A stretch of 9,084 bases of DNA from Corallococcus sp. CAG:1435 (GCA_000433775.1 HF998469.1:10254-19337), one strand, 5' to 3'. Counted from the stretch's first letter, positions 1 through 6,624 are shown. Program-made: numbers and translations. Notes: generated by a model not told the origin, from the letters alone.

Positions 1-1629
1 GCCGATGTGCAGTTCAACAAAGGCTTGTATTGGTACTACTTCCGCATGGACGGCGTAACCTACGAGCATTACATCGGCATTGACGACAGCAAAAACGCCG
101 GTTTGTACTACCAGAACGTGCGTCCGTGGCAACTTTCCGTGTACAAAAAAGTGTACAAAACGCCAAGTTGGCTCAACAGGGGCGTTATGTATCAGATAAT
201 GGTGGATAGGTTTTGCCACGAAGGCGAAACGGTAGTGACTGAGGACAAAATTCTGCGCAAATGGGGCGAACAACCCTTTTACCGAGAGGAAAACGGCGTC
301 GTTCGCAACAGGGACTTTTTCGGAGGAAACCTCAAAGGGGTAATTTCCAAACTTCCCTATCTTTCTTCCCTAAACGTTACCACGCTGTATCTCAACCCCA
401 TTTTCAAGGCGTACAGCAATCACAAATACGACACGGAGGACTACGAGGAAATAGACCCCATGTTCGGCACTAAAGAGGATTTTTCCACCCTTTGCAAGGA
501 AGCGGAAAAGTACGGAATCAAAATAGTGCTGGACGGCGTGTTCAACCACGTGGGCAGTTCTTCCAAGTACTTCAACATAGACAAAAAGTACGGTGAAGGC
601 GGTGCCTACAACGACAAAAATTCCCACTACCGTGATTGGTTTTACTTTCACGACGACAACTCCTACGACTGTTGGTGGAGTTTCCCCACATTGCCCAGGA
701 TAAACGCACAAAGCAAAGGTGCGCAAAAGTACTTTTGCGGTGCAAACGGCATTGTTCCCCGCTGGCTGAAAGCAGGCGCAAGCGGCTGGCGACTTGACGT
801 TGTAGACGAAATTGCCGACTGTATGTTGGACAAAATCGTTTCTTCCGCCAAAAAGCAAAATCCCGACTGCGCAATAATCGGCGAAGTGTGGGAGGACGCT
901 TCCAACAAGGTGGACTACGGCGTGCGCAGACATTATCTGGACGGCTCGCAGTTGGATTCGGTAATGAATTACCCTCTGCGTGAGGGCATCATCGATTTTG
1001 TCAGGGACGGCAACGAGGCCTCTTTGGCGTCGGCGGTGTTCAACATCGTCAACAACTATCCACGGTACGTTCGCAACAACCTGATGAACATTCTCGGTAC
1101 GCATGATACGGCGAGAATTCTCACCATGCTTGCCGGCGACAGAATAGGCAACAGTTCCAAAGACGTGCTTGCACGCACCAAACTTTCCGACGAACAGTTT
1201 TTGTTGGGATGCCGTCTGCTGAAACTTGCCGCTTTGTTGCAATACACGTTGTTCGGGTTCCCTTGTGTTTTCTACGGCGACGAAGCAGTGATGGAGGGGT
1301 ACCGTGATCCGTTCTGCCGTGGTTGTTACCCTTGGGGACACGAAAACAAACTGATGCTGGATTTCTACAAGCGTCTGGGAGATTTGCGCAAAAACAGGGT
1401 GTTTGCCGACGGCGATTTCCGTCAGTTGGTGGCGGAAAAGGGCGTGTACGCATTCGAACGCAGTCTGGAAGAAACGCAAACGGAAGTCATCGTTGCGGTG
1501 AACCGTGGAGGAAAGGAGTACAATCTGTACCTCGGTAGCGTCTATGAAGATGTTTTCACAGGCAGACGTTACAGCGATTTCTGCAAATTGCAACACAACG
1601 GCTACGTTGTTCTGAAACGTGTCAAATAG
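1..1629 (+). CDS. GH13 alpha-glycosidase, neopullulanase/cyclomaltodextrinase type (5' end outside window)
   Basis: This enzyme should hydrolyse alpha-1,4 (possibly some alpha-1,6) links in malto-oligosaccharides, cyclodextrins or pullulan fragments, probably in the cytoplasm. The frame is open to base 1, so the gene is truncated. Numbering from the GTG at base 7, an aromatic-rich N-terminal part (about 1-50) looks like the end of a CBM34-like domain. The catalytic barrel starts at MYQIMVDRF (about 61-69). The four GH13 regions are present: DGVFNH with D176 and H181; GWRLDVVDE with nucleophile D264 and E268; EVWED with acid/base E293; and GTHD with H366 and D367. FFGGNLKGV, HKYDT and the FYGDEAVMEGYRDP segment, followed by a CRGCYPW motif, are typical of the neopullulanase subgroup. 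A short beta-rich C-terminal domain ends at 1629. Members are usually about 580-620 residues, so some 50-80 residues are probably missing. The exact substrate cannot be told from sequence. No terminator is seen before the next gene. Confidence 0.93.
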   Translation, partial: ADVQFNKGLYWYYFRMDGVTYEHYIGIDDSKNAGLYYQNVRPWQLSVYKKVYKTPSWLNRGVMYQIMVDRFCHEGETVVTEDKILRKWGEQPFYREENGVVRNRDFFGGNLKGVISKLPYLSSLNVTTLYLNPIFKAYSNHKYDTEDYEEIDPMFGTKEDFSTLCKEAEKYGIKIVLDGVFNHVGSSSKYFNIDKKYGEGGAYNDKNSHYRDWFYFHDDNSYDCWWSFPTLPRINAQSKGAQKYFCGANGIVPRWLKAGASGWRLDVVDEIADCMLDKIVSSAKKQNPDCAIIGEVWEDASNKVDYGVRRHYLDGSQLDSVMNYPLREGIIDFVRDGNEASLASAVFNIVNNYPRYVRNNLMNILGTHDTARILTMLAGDRIGNSSKDVLARTKLSDEQFLLGCRLLKLAALLQYTLFGFPCVFYGDEAVMEGYRDPFCRGCYPWGHENKLMLDFYKRLGDLRKNRVFADGDFRQLVAEKGVYAFERSLEETQTEVIVAVNRGGKEYNLYLGSVYEDVFTGRRYSDFCKLQHNGYVVLKRVK

Positions 1630-1713
1630 AAACAAAGGACGCCAAGCATTGTTGCTATTTGTAGGGATTAAACGGAATAGTTTACAAAACCCGACTCGTG
1701 AAAGATTTTTACA

Positions 1714-1719
1714 AAGAGG
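1714..1719 (+). promoter_or_regulatory. Ribosome binding site deciding the start of the 128-residue gene
   Basis: AAGAGG lies eight bases before the ATG at 1728. The upstream in-frame GTG at 1698 has no comparable purine-rich site, so the shorter reading is preferred. Confidence 0.6.
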
Positions 1720-1727
1720 CATTACCT

Positions 1728-2114
1728 ATGTTTTTTGCAAAACCGACGTATGAAGAAATCAAATTGCCATTCAGATTTATTGATGTTCCGTCCGATAGTG
1801 ATGCAGGGTTGATCAATATAGAAGCATATGGAAATGTTTTCGGGCAAAATAAGTATTGTTACGCTTGCTATGAGTTGAAAAATGCCAAAATGTACGACAA
1901 CGGGGACTTTGAGCAGATGATTGAATTGCTGAAAGACTCCACCGATAAGACGGTAAGAGTCACAATAAAGTTGAAAAAAGGTGTTCCGAAAGACTTTAAG
2001 ATAGATGTAAACAGTTTAGCGGAAGTTTATTGCGACGAGAGATTCAAGGCTTTGTCATTATCGTGCTGGGGCTTCAACAACAAAAGTTACAAAGAATTAT
2101 CTTCGCAAGAGTAA
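1728..2114 (+). CDS. Hypothetical protein, 128 residues, no family recognised
   Basis: I do not recognise this protein. The predicted product is soluble, with no signal peptide or membrane segment, and has mixed alpha/beta character. A hydrophilic middle (about 60-85) is followed by a K-rich stretch (VTIKLKKGVPKDFKID) and an acidic Cys-containing stretch (EVYCDERF) near the end. An in-frame GTG at 1698 would add 10 residues but has no ribosome binding site. The ATG at 1728 has AAGAGG at 1714-1719, eight bases upstream, and is chosen for that reason. The gene starts 98 bp after the GH13 gene on the same strand and ends just before a strong intrinsic terminator. Hand counts give about 38% G+C over 300 bases here, against about 50% in 240 sampled bases of the GH13 gene. 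This suggests a different history or weak codon selection. It may be co-transcribed with the glycosidase, but no functional link is visible. Confidence 0.7.
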   Translation: MFFAKPTYEEIKLPFRFIDVPSDSDAGLINIEAYGNVFGQNKYCYACYELKNAKMYDNGDFEQMIELLKDSTDKTVRVTIKLKKGVPKDFKIDVNSLAEVYCDERFKALSLSCWGFNNKSYKELSSQE

Positions 2115-2162
2115 ATGCCAATTTGTCGGGTTGACGTGTTGTGCGGAACATATTCAAAAACT

Positions 2163-2194
2163 GCACACTGTACTTTGCTTTGCAAAGCGTGTGC
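2163..2194 (+). other. Stem-loop in the 3' region of the 128-residue gene
   Basis: GCACAC (2163-2168) pairs with GTGTGC (2189-2194). Inside it, CTTTGC (2173-2178) pairs with GCAAAG (2182-2187) over a TTT loop. The two stems are separated by an asymmetric internal loop of TGTA against C. The element sits about 50 bases after the stop codon and 15 bases before the intrinsic terminator, and could stabilise the mRNA 3' end. Confidence 0.4.
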
Positions 2195-2208
2195 TTGCAA
2201 CGTAATCG

Positions 2209-2241
2209 AAGGGATAACGATTTTTTCGTTATCCCTTTTTT
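2209..2241 (+). terminator. Rho-independent terminator after the 128-residue gene
   Basis: GGGATAACGA (2211-2220) pairs perfectly with TCGTTATCCC (2226-2235) over a five-T loop. Two further A-T pairs lie at the base, and the stem is followed by a run of six Ts (2236-2241). This is a textbook intrinsic terminator for rightward transcription. It ends the GH13/hypothetical unit. Confidence 0.92.
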
Positions 2242-2820
2242 GTTGTGGAAATCCCTGTAGAAACTGCGCCTTGTGTAGGCGTCTTTTGTACGCTTAACAT
2301 TGTACACAATTTTTACAACCGTATCAACGTTTTTGCGACAAACAGCGGAATTAAAGAGAATAATTTGTCTGCGCAATTTGTGCGAAAGTTAGCAAATTGC
2401 CCGTGCATATTGTAAAAACGAACTTGCCCTGCAAATTGCCTTGCGGTTGCGCTAATCAAAAAAAGCGTATCAAATTTTATGTCAATGTGCGGTAATACAT
2501 GGGAATTTGTGTGAAAACACCGGTAATACGCAGTATATTCAGTTTCACAAACAAGGAAAACCATCGGCAACGACGCTTTCGTCGCCTTTAAGTACTGTAT
2601 ATGTACCTTCACCAACATGAAAACGTCTAACGCAACGCTTGTTGTGTTTTGTACTGTTTTTCAGTCGCTAATCCCTGTCGTGCGGGTCCGTTGTCTTGAC
2701 GTGTGTAAACAGCAGTGCTTTGTATTTTGCTGTGCATGCGGATACTTTGTTTTCCACCTTTGCCGCACGCAAACATTTGCGATTTTTTCCCGCAGACATG
2801 CGATATTTTTCCACAAACAT
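2242..2820. other. Intergenic region without a convincing gene
   Basis: About 580 bases lie between the terminator and the promoter of the YitT pair. Open frames of 95-101 codons exist on both strands (2617-2904 plus, 2313-2618 minus). They lack ribosome binding sites, have low-complexity Cys/Phe-rich translations, and the plus-strand one runs through the downstream promoter. Visible short repeats are CGGTAATAC at 2490-2498 and 2521-2529, and GCAAATTGCC at 2392-2401 and 2431-2440. The segment around 2760-2825 repeats an ACATTTG/GCGAT/TTTTTCC theme imperfectly. Some short pieces resemble the tandem array at 5157-5725, but too weakly to call homology. Confidence 0.6.
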
Positions 2821-2849
2821 TTGACATATTCTCATAATAATACTATATT
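2821..2849 (+). promoter_or_regulatory. Sigma-A promoter of the YitT operon
   Basis: TTGACA (2821-2826) is separated by exactly 17 bases from TATATT (2844-2849). The -35 box is consensus and the -10 box has one mismatch. Transcription should start near 2856, leaving a leader of about 45 bases before the first yitT-like gene. The spacer is very A+T-rich. Confidence 0.75.
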
Positions 2850-2900
2850 TATTTTGTACGCAGTACACAGGACATCAACAACAGCGGGACGGGCTAGAAA

Positions 2901-3830
2901 GTGAAAAAACAAATGCCGAAAATCACTTCAAAACAAGTTTTGAAATTGATAAAAGAATACGTTTGGGTCGGTTTGGGAGGCGTGCTGAACGCCATTTCCC
3001 TTTTCACATTTGTCAACCCCGCAACATTGATAGCCGGCGGTTTCAGCGGACTTTCATCGGTGCTTTCCCACGTGTGCGTGTTGTTTATGGATGCCACTTT
3101 CGACAGCATAATGTCGGTAATGTACTTTGTGCTTAACGTTCCTTTGCTTATTTGTTCTTTGATTTTTCTGCGTGGCGACTACACATTCAAAACTATTTGG
3201 GCAACGGTTGTCAGTTCCATCGTTCTGGCTATTTTGCCTGAGGGGTTCAAGTTCAGCGGTGCGCCTTTGATAGCCGTTATATTCGGAGGTATTCTGGTGG
3301 GATTGGCAATGTACGTTGCCTACGAAAACAACGGAAGTAACGGCGGTACGGAAATAATAGGCAAAATCGTTGCCAAGTATCACCCCGAAATAGACATTTC
3401 CAACGTTATTCTCATTGCCAACTTCATCATCACCGTCAGCGGAAGTATTGTGGTAATTTTCATCACTAAAGAATCGGTGGACATCATTTTGTATTCTCTC
3501 ATGTACGTGTTGATTGGCGGCAATGTGTTGGGCATGCTGAAACGTGGTTTCAACCATCCGCAAAAGTTTTTGATAATCACCTCTCAGTACGAAAAAATCG
3601 GACACGACATCAGCAGATATTTCAAACGTGGCTACACGGTTTTTGACGTGGAAGGCAGTTACGACGGCGTCAAGAGAAAAATGCTTGTAGTAATCGTTCA
3701 GTACCGTCAACTTTATTTCCTCAAACACATCATTCGCAAGCGTGATCCCCGTGCATTCACGGTAATCAAAGACGTTTATGACGTGTTTTCACGTCCCACC
3801 TTCAACAGGAGTTACAAAACAAAACCATGA
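2901..3830 (+). CDS. YitT family membrane protein (first of a pair)
   Basis: This is a polytopic membrane protein of the YitT family: an N-terminal multi-span domain (DUF161/YitT_membrane) followed by a soluble DUF2179 domain. Its biochemical role is not established; transport has been proposed for the family. After about 18 basic residues, hydrophobic segments fill roughly residues 18-210. The family signature is visible as an N-G-S-N-GG-T-E segment with GGTE at 148-151, and as FVNPATLIAGGFSG near 37-50. The DUF2179-like part covers about 220-300 and includes an FDVEGSYDG turn and RDPRAFTVIKDVYDV. The usual C-terminal VLGxGF is degenerate here (VFSRPTF). GTG at 2901 gives 309 residues and ATG at 2913 gives 305; neither has a strong ribosome site, so the exact start is uncertain. 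The stop codon overlaps the next start (ATGA), indicating translational coupling. Confidence 0.88.
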   Translation: MKKQMPKITSKQVLKLIKEYVWVGLGGVLNAISLFTFVNPATLIAGGFSGLSSVLSHVCVLFMDATFDSIMSVMYFVLNVPLLICSLIFLRGDYTFKTIWATVVSSIVLAILPEGFKFSGAPLIAVIFGGILVGLAMYVAYENNGSNGGTEIIGKIVAKYHPEIDISNVILIANFIITVSGSIVVIFITKESVDIILYSLMYVLIGGNVLGMLKRGFNHPQKFLIITSQYEKIGHDISRYFKRGYTVFDVEGSYDGVKRKMLVVIVQYRQLYFLKHIIRKRDPRAFTVIKDVYDVFSRPTFNRSYKTKP

Positions 3831-4897
3831 ACAATTCGGAAAATCAAGGCAACGTCACCGAAACGTCAAATTCTGCGGAAACGCAACAGCAAGTAAATCC
3901 GCAAATAATCATTCCCGAACCCAAAAAGCAGTCTGCCGTGTTGTACAACATCAAGCAGATTGTACTGATTTTTATTGCAAGTCTTGCCACGGCGGTTGCT
4001 TTGGAAGTGTTTTTGCTTCCCGGCGACACAGTGGTGGGCGGTGCTTTGGGAATTGCTTCCATTTTGCACATTTTACTGTGCACATCCTCTGCACAGTGGT
4101 ATTTTTCCGCAGGTATTTGGGTGTTTGTCATCAACATTCCCATTTTTATCTACTGTTTTGCCACCTATCGCAGGCGTTTTGCATTCAAAACGTTTTTGTA
4201 TGTGTTGTTTTTGGCAGTAATAACCGTTGTCCTGCACAGTTTGGATGTTTCAACGGCATTTGAAAAACTCATGTACGGCGATGGCGAAAAAGACAAGGTA
4301 ATCTACGTAATTTTGGGCGGTGCGTTGCACGGCGTTTCCCTTCCCATCATGCTTTCCGTCAATGCGTCCACCGGAGGCAGCGACATTGTGGGACTGATGA
4401 TGCAAAAGCGTTCCAAACAAAGCAGCAGCATTGCCATGCGTGTGGTAATGCTGACCAACGTAGCCGTTGTGTTTTTGGCGTCTGTTGCGGCTTATCTCGT
4501 CAAAAAGGACATTGCTCACGCCGTAAATATGTTCATCTATTCAGTGGCGGCTATGTTTGTGTGCGAAATTGTGCAGGAAGGCATTTTCAAGGGATTTTCC
4601 GCCGCTTTGGAATTGGAAATCACCACCGAAAAACCTCAGGAAATGGCAAATGCGTTGCAGGCAGGGCTTAAACACGGCGTAACGAAAATAAAGGTGGTGG
4701 GAGGTTTCTCTCAAAGCGAAAAAATCATGATTTTGTGCGTTGTAAACAAACAGCAACTTACTCATGCCAGAAAAATAATAAACGAAGTCGACCCCAAGGC
4801 ATTTGCCTATGTGGAAAATGTCAAAGAGGTGTTGGGCAAAGGTTTTGCCAACAAAGAAATAGAACTCGACGAGGAAGAAAGCGCTTCCAAAAATTGA
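3827..4897 (+). CDS. YitT family membrane protein (second of a pair)
   Basis: This is a second YitT-type protein of 356 residues with the same architecture as its upstream neighbour. Residues 1-38 form a hydrophilic Asn/Gln/Thr-rich extension absent from the first protein. Membrane segments follow from about 42 to 255. They include LLPGDTVVGGALGIAS in the first hairpin and an NASTGGSD signature with GGSD at 183-186. The C-terminal DUF2179 domain runs from about 262 and keeps the canonical DPKAFAYVENVKEVLGKGF ending (VLGKGF at 335-340), then an acidic tail. The ATG overlaps the previous stop by four bases. AGGAG (3807-3811) is 15 bases upstream, longer than usual, so coupling to upstream translation is likely. 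The two proteins are diverged rather than a recent duplication, so they may form a heteromer. That is inference; the transported substrate, if any, is unknown. Confidence 0.9.
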   Translation: MNNSENQGNVTETSNSAETQQQVNPQIIIPEPKKQSAVLYNIKQIVLIFIASLATAVALEVFLLPGDTVVGGALGIASILHILLCTSSAQWYFSAGIWVFVINIPIFIYCFATYRRRFAFKTFLYVLFLAVITVVLHSLDVSTAFEKLMYGDGEKDKVIYVILGGALHGVSLPIMLSVNASTGGSDIVGLMMQKRSKQSSSIAMRVVMLTNVAVVFLASVAAYLVKKDIAHAVNMFIYSVAAMFVCEIVQEGIFKGFSAALELEITTEKPQEMANALQAGLKHGVTKIKVVGGFSQSEKIMILCVVNKQQLTHARKIINEVDPKAFAYVENVKEVLGKGFANKEIELDEEESASKN

Positions 4898-4961
4898 CGT
4901 TTAGTAACGGTACTAGGCAAACTGTAAATCATGGCAGATGGAACAGTCTTGTTTCCGACGT

Positions 4962-4979
4962 TGCAAACATAAGTTTGCA
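4962..4979 (+). other. Perfect 7-bp stem-loop in the YitT operon 3' region
   Basis: TGCAAAC (4962-4968) and GTTTGCA (4973-4979) pair over an ATAA loop, 65 bases after the stop codon. A second, imperfect stem follows (TTGGGCAA 4990-4997 with TTGCCAA 5005-5011, one bulged G). The terminator comes after that, giving three stem-loops in a row. Confidence 0.4.
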
Positions 4980-5023
4980 TTGTTGCATTTTGGGCAACGG
5001 CGCATTGCCAACAGCGACAAATG

Positions 5024-5050
5024 AAAAAACAGGGTTGCCCCTGTTTTTTT
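5024..5050 (+). terminator. Rho-independent terminator of the YitT operon
   Basis: CAGGG (5030-5034) pairs with CCCTG (5039-5043) over a TTGC loop. It is flanked by six As on the left (5024-5029) and seven Ts on the right (5044-5050). The A run opposite the T run means it could also stop leftward transcription coming from the ferritin-like gene. It lies about 130 bases after the second yitT-like stop. Confidence 0.87.
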
Positions 5051-5757
5051 ATTGCATTAGTCATTTGCCAAGACGTTTATTCGCTGTGTAATTTGACTTT
5101 CAAAAAGTAAAGTTGCCGACTTGCAGTGATGTAACTGCATTGTTTGAATAATCTCACCTTTTGGAAAGTATGGCAAGCACGTGGCAAAAATTTTGCGTTC
5201 AACTGTAAGTTTCACAAGGCTGTTACGGGTAGCATTACAAACTGCGTTGTATTGCAAGCAGAGTCGTCTTGCATATCAGCAATTTGCCGTGTAACGCAAT
5301 CACGTATCGACAATACTACGTTCAACTGTGAGTTTTCATAAGGTTTGTAACGGTTAACATTACAAAATGCTTTGTATTGAAAGTACATCGTCTTGCATTA
5401 TCGGCAGTTTACCGTGTAACGTAAGTCATGCGTCGACATACTGCTTTCAACTGTAAGTTTTCACAAGTGCTTTAACTGGCAACTCTATGAACGGCGGTTA
5501 TTGCAATGATTTGTTTTGAGCCATTCGTCGTTTGCTGTGTATGGCAAGCACGTGGAAAATACTGCGTTCAACTTTCAACCGTTAGTTTTCACAAGGTTTG
5601 AAACCTGTAACACTGCCAAATCTATGTAGATCAATTAGGTTGCTTGCATAGTAGCAGTTTACAGTGTAACGCAAATATGTGTACAGAATACTGCTTTCAA
5701 CTTTCAAGCGTTAGTTTTCACAGGTTTTTCCCTGATAAATGTTTTTTCAATTTTTTA
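5051..5757. other. Long intergenic region between converging operons
   Basis: Between the YitT terminator and the end of the ferritin-like gene there is no convincing coding sequence on either strand. Most of the space is taken by the tandem array. The first 100 bases hold a small stem-loop, TGCAGT (5122-5127) with ACTGCA (5134-5139). I saw no good intrinsic terminator for the leftward ferritin-like gene. The only nearby stem (CAGG/CCTG around 5720-5736) has no T run on the proper side. The leftward transcript may therefore run through the array. Confidence 0.6.
5157..5725. repeat. Diverged tandem repeat array, about 125-bp unit, five anchors
   Basis: A conserved anchor reading roughly (G/T)TTCAACTGTAAGTTTTCACAAGG begins at 5197, 5320, 5445, 5566 and 5695, giving spacings of 123, 125, 121 and 129 bp. 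Ahead of each anchor runs a second block, GTGT followed by AACGCAA or ATGGCAAG, then CACGT-like bases and ATACTGC or a variant. Units 1 and 2 are the most alike (about three quarters identical by eye), and unit 3 is the most eroded in its middle. A 16-base string TATGGCAAGCACGTGG occurs exactly at 5169-5184 and 5540-5555. Units 4 and 5 carry an extra TTTCAAC inside the anchor. No open reading frame follows the period, so the array appears non-coding. It lies between two converging transcription units. A decayed further copy may begin near 5082 (CGCTGTGTAA). Function unknown. Confidence 0.8.
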
Positions 5758-6267
5758 TCAACGATGTGTGCAACCCAGTCTGTCCAGCATTTGTTTCAAC
5801 ACCTCGAGGTGCAGTTGTTCGTCCAGCACAATACGTTGAATAATGGCGCTGACGTCCTCGTTTTTCAATACGTACAGTATTTTCTTGTACTCGGCTATTG
5901 CGTCCAGTTCCCCTTGAATGTCGTCCATTATCATTTTTTGAGGTGTTGTGGATTGCGACACGGCAGAGGTGTCGAAGTACAGGTTGGAACGTGGTACCTG
6001 CACGTATCGGGGATTCACGCCAAGTTTCAGCATTGCCTCACCCAAAATGTCAAGGTGTTTCATTTCCGCAAGCGCAATCTGACGTAAAATGTCGGCGTCG
6101 TCGGCACTCACGGCATTCAGGTGCAGTCCGTGGTACAGATATTGCAAAATTGCCGTCAACTCACTTTTCAAAGAAGCATACGCAAAGGAAATTATCTGTC
6201 CGCTTTTAACGTCTGTCTGCAAATTGTCGGTAGAGGGGTAGGGTAAGTCGCAAATCAAAGGTTTCAC
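5758..6267 (-). CDS. Ferritin-like diiron-carboxylate protein
   Basis: This 169-residue soluble protein is predicted to be a four-helix bundle of the ferritin/rubrerythrin superfamily, binding two metal ions. Likely roles are peroxide detoxification or iron handling in an anaerobe. The ligand pattern is complete: E36 in the first long helix (SELTAILQYLYH), E68 and H71 (AEMKHLDILGEAM), E120 (GELDAIAEYK), and E150 and H153 (DEQLHLEVLKQML). A loop of about 25 residues (90-112) joins the two helix pairs. There is no rubredoxin-like Cys4 domain, so it is not a classical rubrerythrin. It resembles the stand-alone clostridial ferritin-like proteins sometimes named manganese catalase-like. The GTG start has GGAG (complement of 6275-6278) seven bases upstream, which supports it. 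It is a single gene, convergent with the YitT operon and divergent from pgk. Confidence 0.87.
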   Translation of the reverse strand: MKPLICDLPYPSTDNLQTDVKSGQIISFAYASLKSELTAILQYLYHGLHLNAVSADDADILRQIALAEMKHLDILGEAMLKLGVNPRYVQVPRSNLYFDTSAVSQSTTPQKMIMDDIQGELDAIAEYKKILYVLKNEDVSAIIQRIVLDEQLHLEVLKQMLDRLGCTHR

Positions 6268-6581
6268 GCTGTTTCTCCGTTTTTTATTTCAGTGTATGAT
6301 TTTCCACTAATTACTGTTACAGTTCCTGAATCGTTTTTTTGTGTGCAGATTTCTTGCTACCGTATCTTTATTTTTTGTACCTTGCGTCTATTTTCTTTCC
6401 TTGCAAATTATTCTGTGATACTGTGTAACCTTTGTACGGAAAATATTTTCGTTGCTTATTTAAGACTGCTTTTTGCGTGTATCTTAACGGTTTTGTGCCG
6501 TGTCTTTCAACAATTTATGCAAAGTATTTTCTTATAGATTAAACTTATAGTAATCATAAATATTAGCAATATTCTTTATGC
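6268..6581. other. Divergent intergenic region, A+T- and pyrimidine-rich, no gene
   Basis: This stretch separates the minus-strand ferritin-like gene from the plus-strand pgk promoter. An 81-codon open frame at 6292-6537 is a Phe/Cys/Leu-rich translation of a T-rich strand with no ribosome site, and is not accepted. A weak minus-strand promoter is possible: TTGAAA (complement of 6505-6510), 18 bases, then TAAGAT (complement of 6481-6486). This would give a leader of about 200 bases and is not certain. A direct repeat CTTATAG occurs at 6531-6537 and 6544-6550. The final 50 bases before the pgk -35 box are strongly A+T-rich, like an UP element. Confidence 0.55.
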
Positions 6582-6610
6582 TTGACAATTATTACGCAAC
6601 AATCTATAAT
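6582..6610 (+). promoter_or_regulatory. Perfect consensus sigma-A promoter of the pgk cluster
   Basis: TTGACA (6582-6587), a 17-base spacer and TATAAT (6605-6610) match the housekeeping consensus at every position. A-T-rich tracts sit just upstream. Expected transcription start is near 6617, giving a leader of about 75 bases. Such a strong promoter fits a highly expressed glycolytic operon. Confidence 0.92.
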
Positions 6611-6624
6611 GATATAAGACAAAG

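Noticed and set aside
370..1722. 450-codon open frame on the minus strand
   Set aside because: It is antisense to the GH13 gene, whose four catalytic motifs are intact. It has no family features and is explained by codon bias of the real gene.
2313..2618. 101-codon open frame on the minus strand in the intergenic region
   Set aside because: No ribosome site before the start and no domain-like pattern. It cannot be fully excluded, but there is no positive evidence.
2617..2904. 95-codon open frame on the plus strand in the intergenic region
   Set aside because: No ribosome binding site, Cys/Phe-rich translation, and it runs through the promoter and into the start of the yitT-like gene.
3054..3728. 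224-codon open frame on the minus strand
   Set aside because: Antisense to the first yitT-like gene; His/Asn/Val-rich translation typical of a shadow frame.
5157..5725. CRISPR array
   Set aside because: Repeats are about 125 bp apart, imperfect and without short identical repeat/unique spacer alternation; no cas genes nearby.
5720..5736. Terminator of the ferritin-like gene
   Set aside because: The stem CAGG/CCTG has only four pairs, and there is no T run downstream on the minus strand.
5644..6087. 147-codon open frame on the plus strand
   Set aside because: Antisense to the ferritin-like gene, which has all six metal ligands.
6292..6537. 81-codon open frame on the plus strand, apparently hydrophobic
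   Set aside because: The hydrophobic look results from a T-rich strand. There is no ribosome site, and the region fits a divergent promoter region better.
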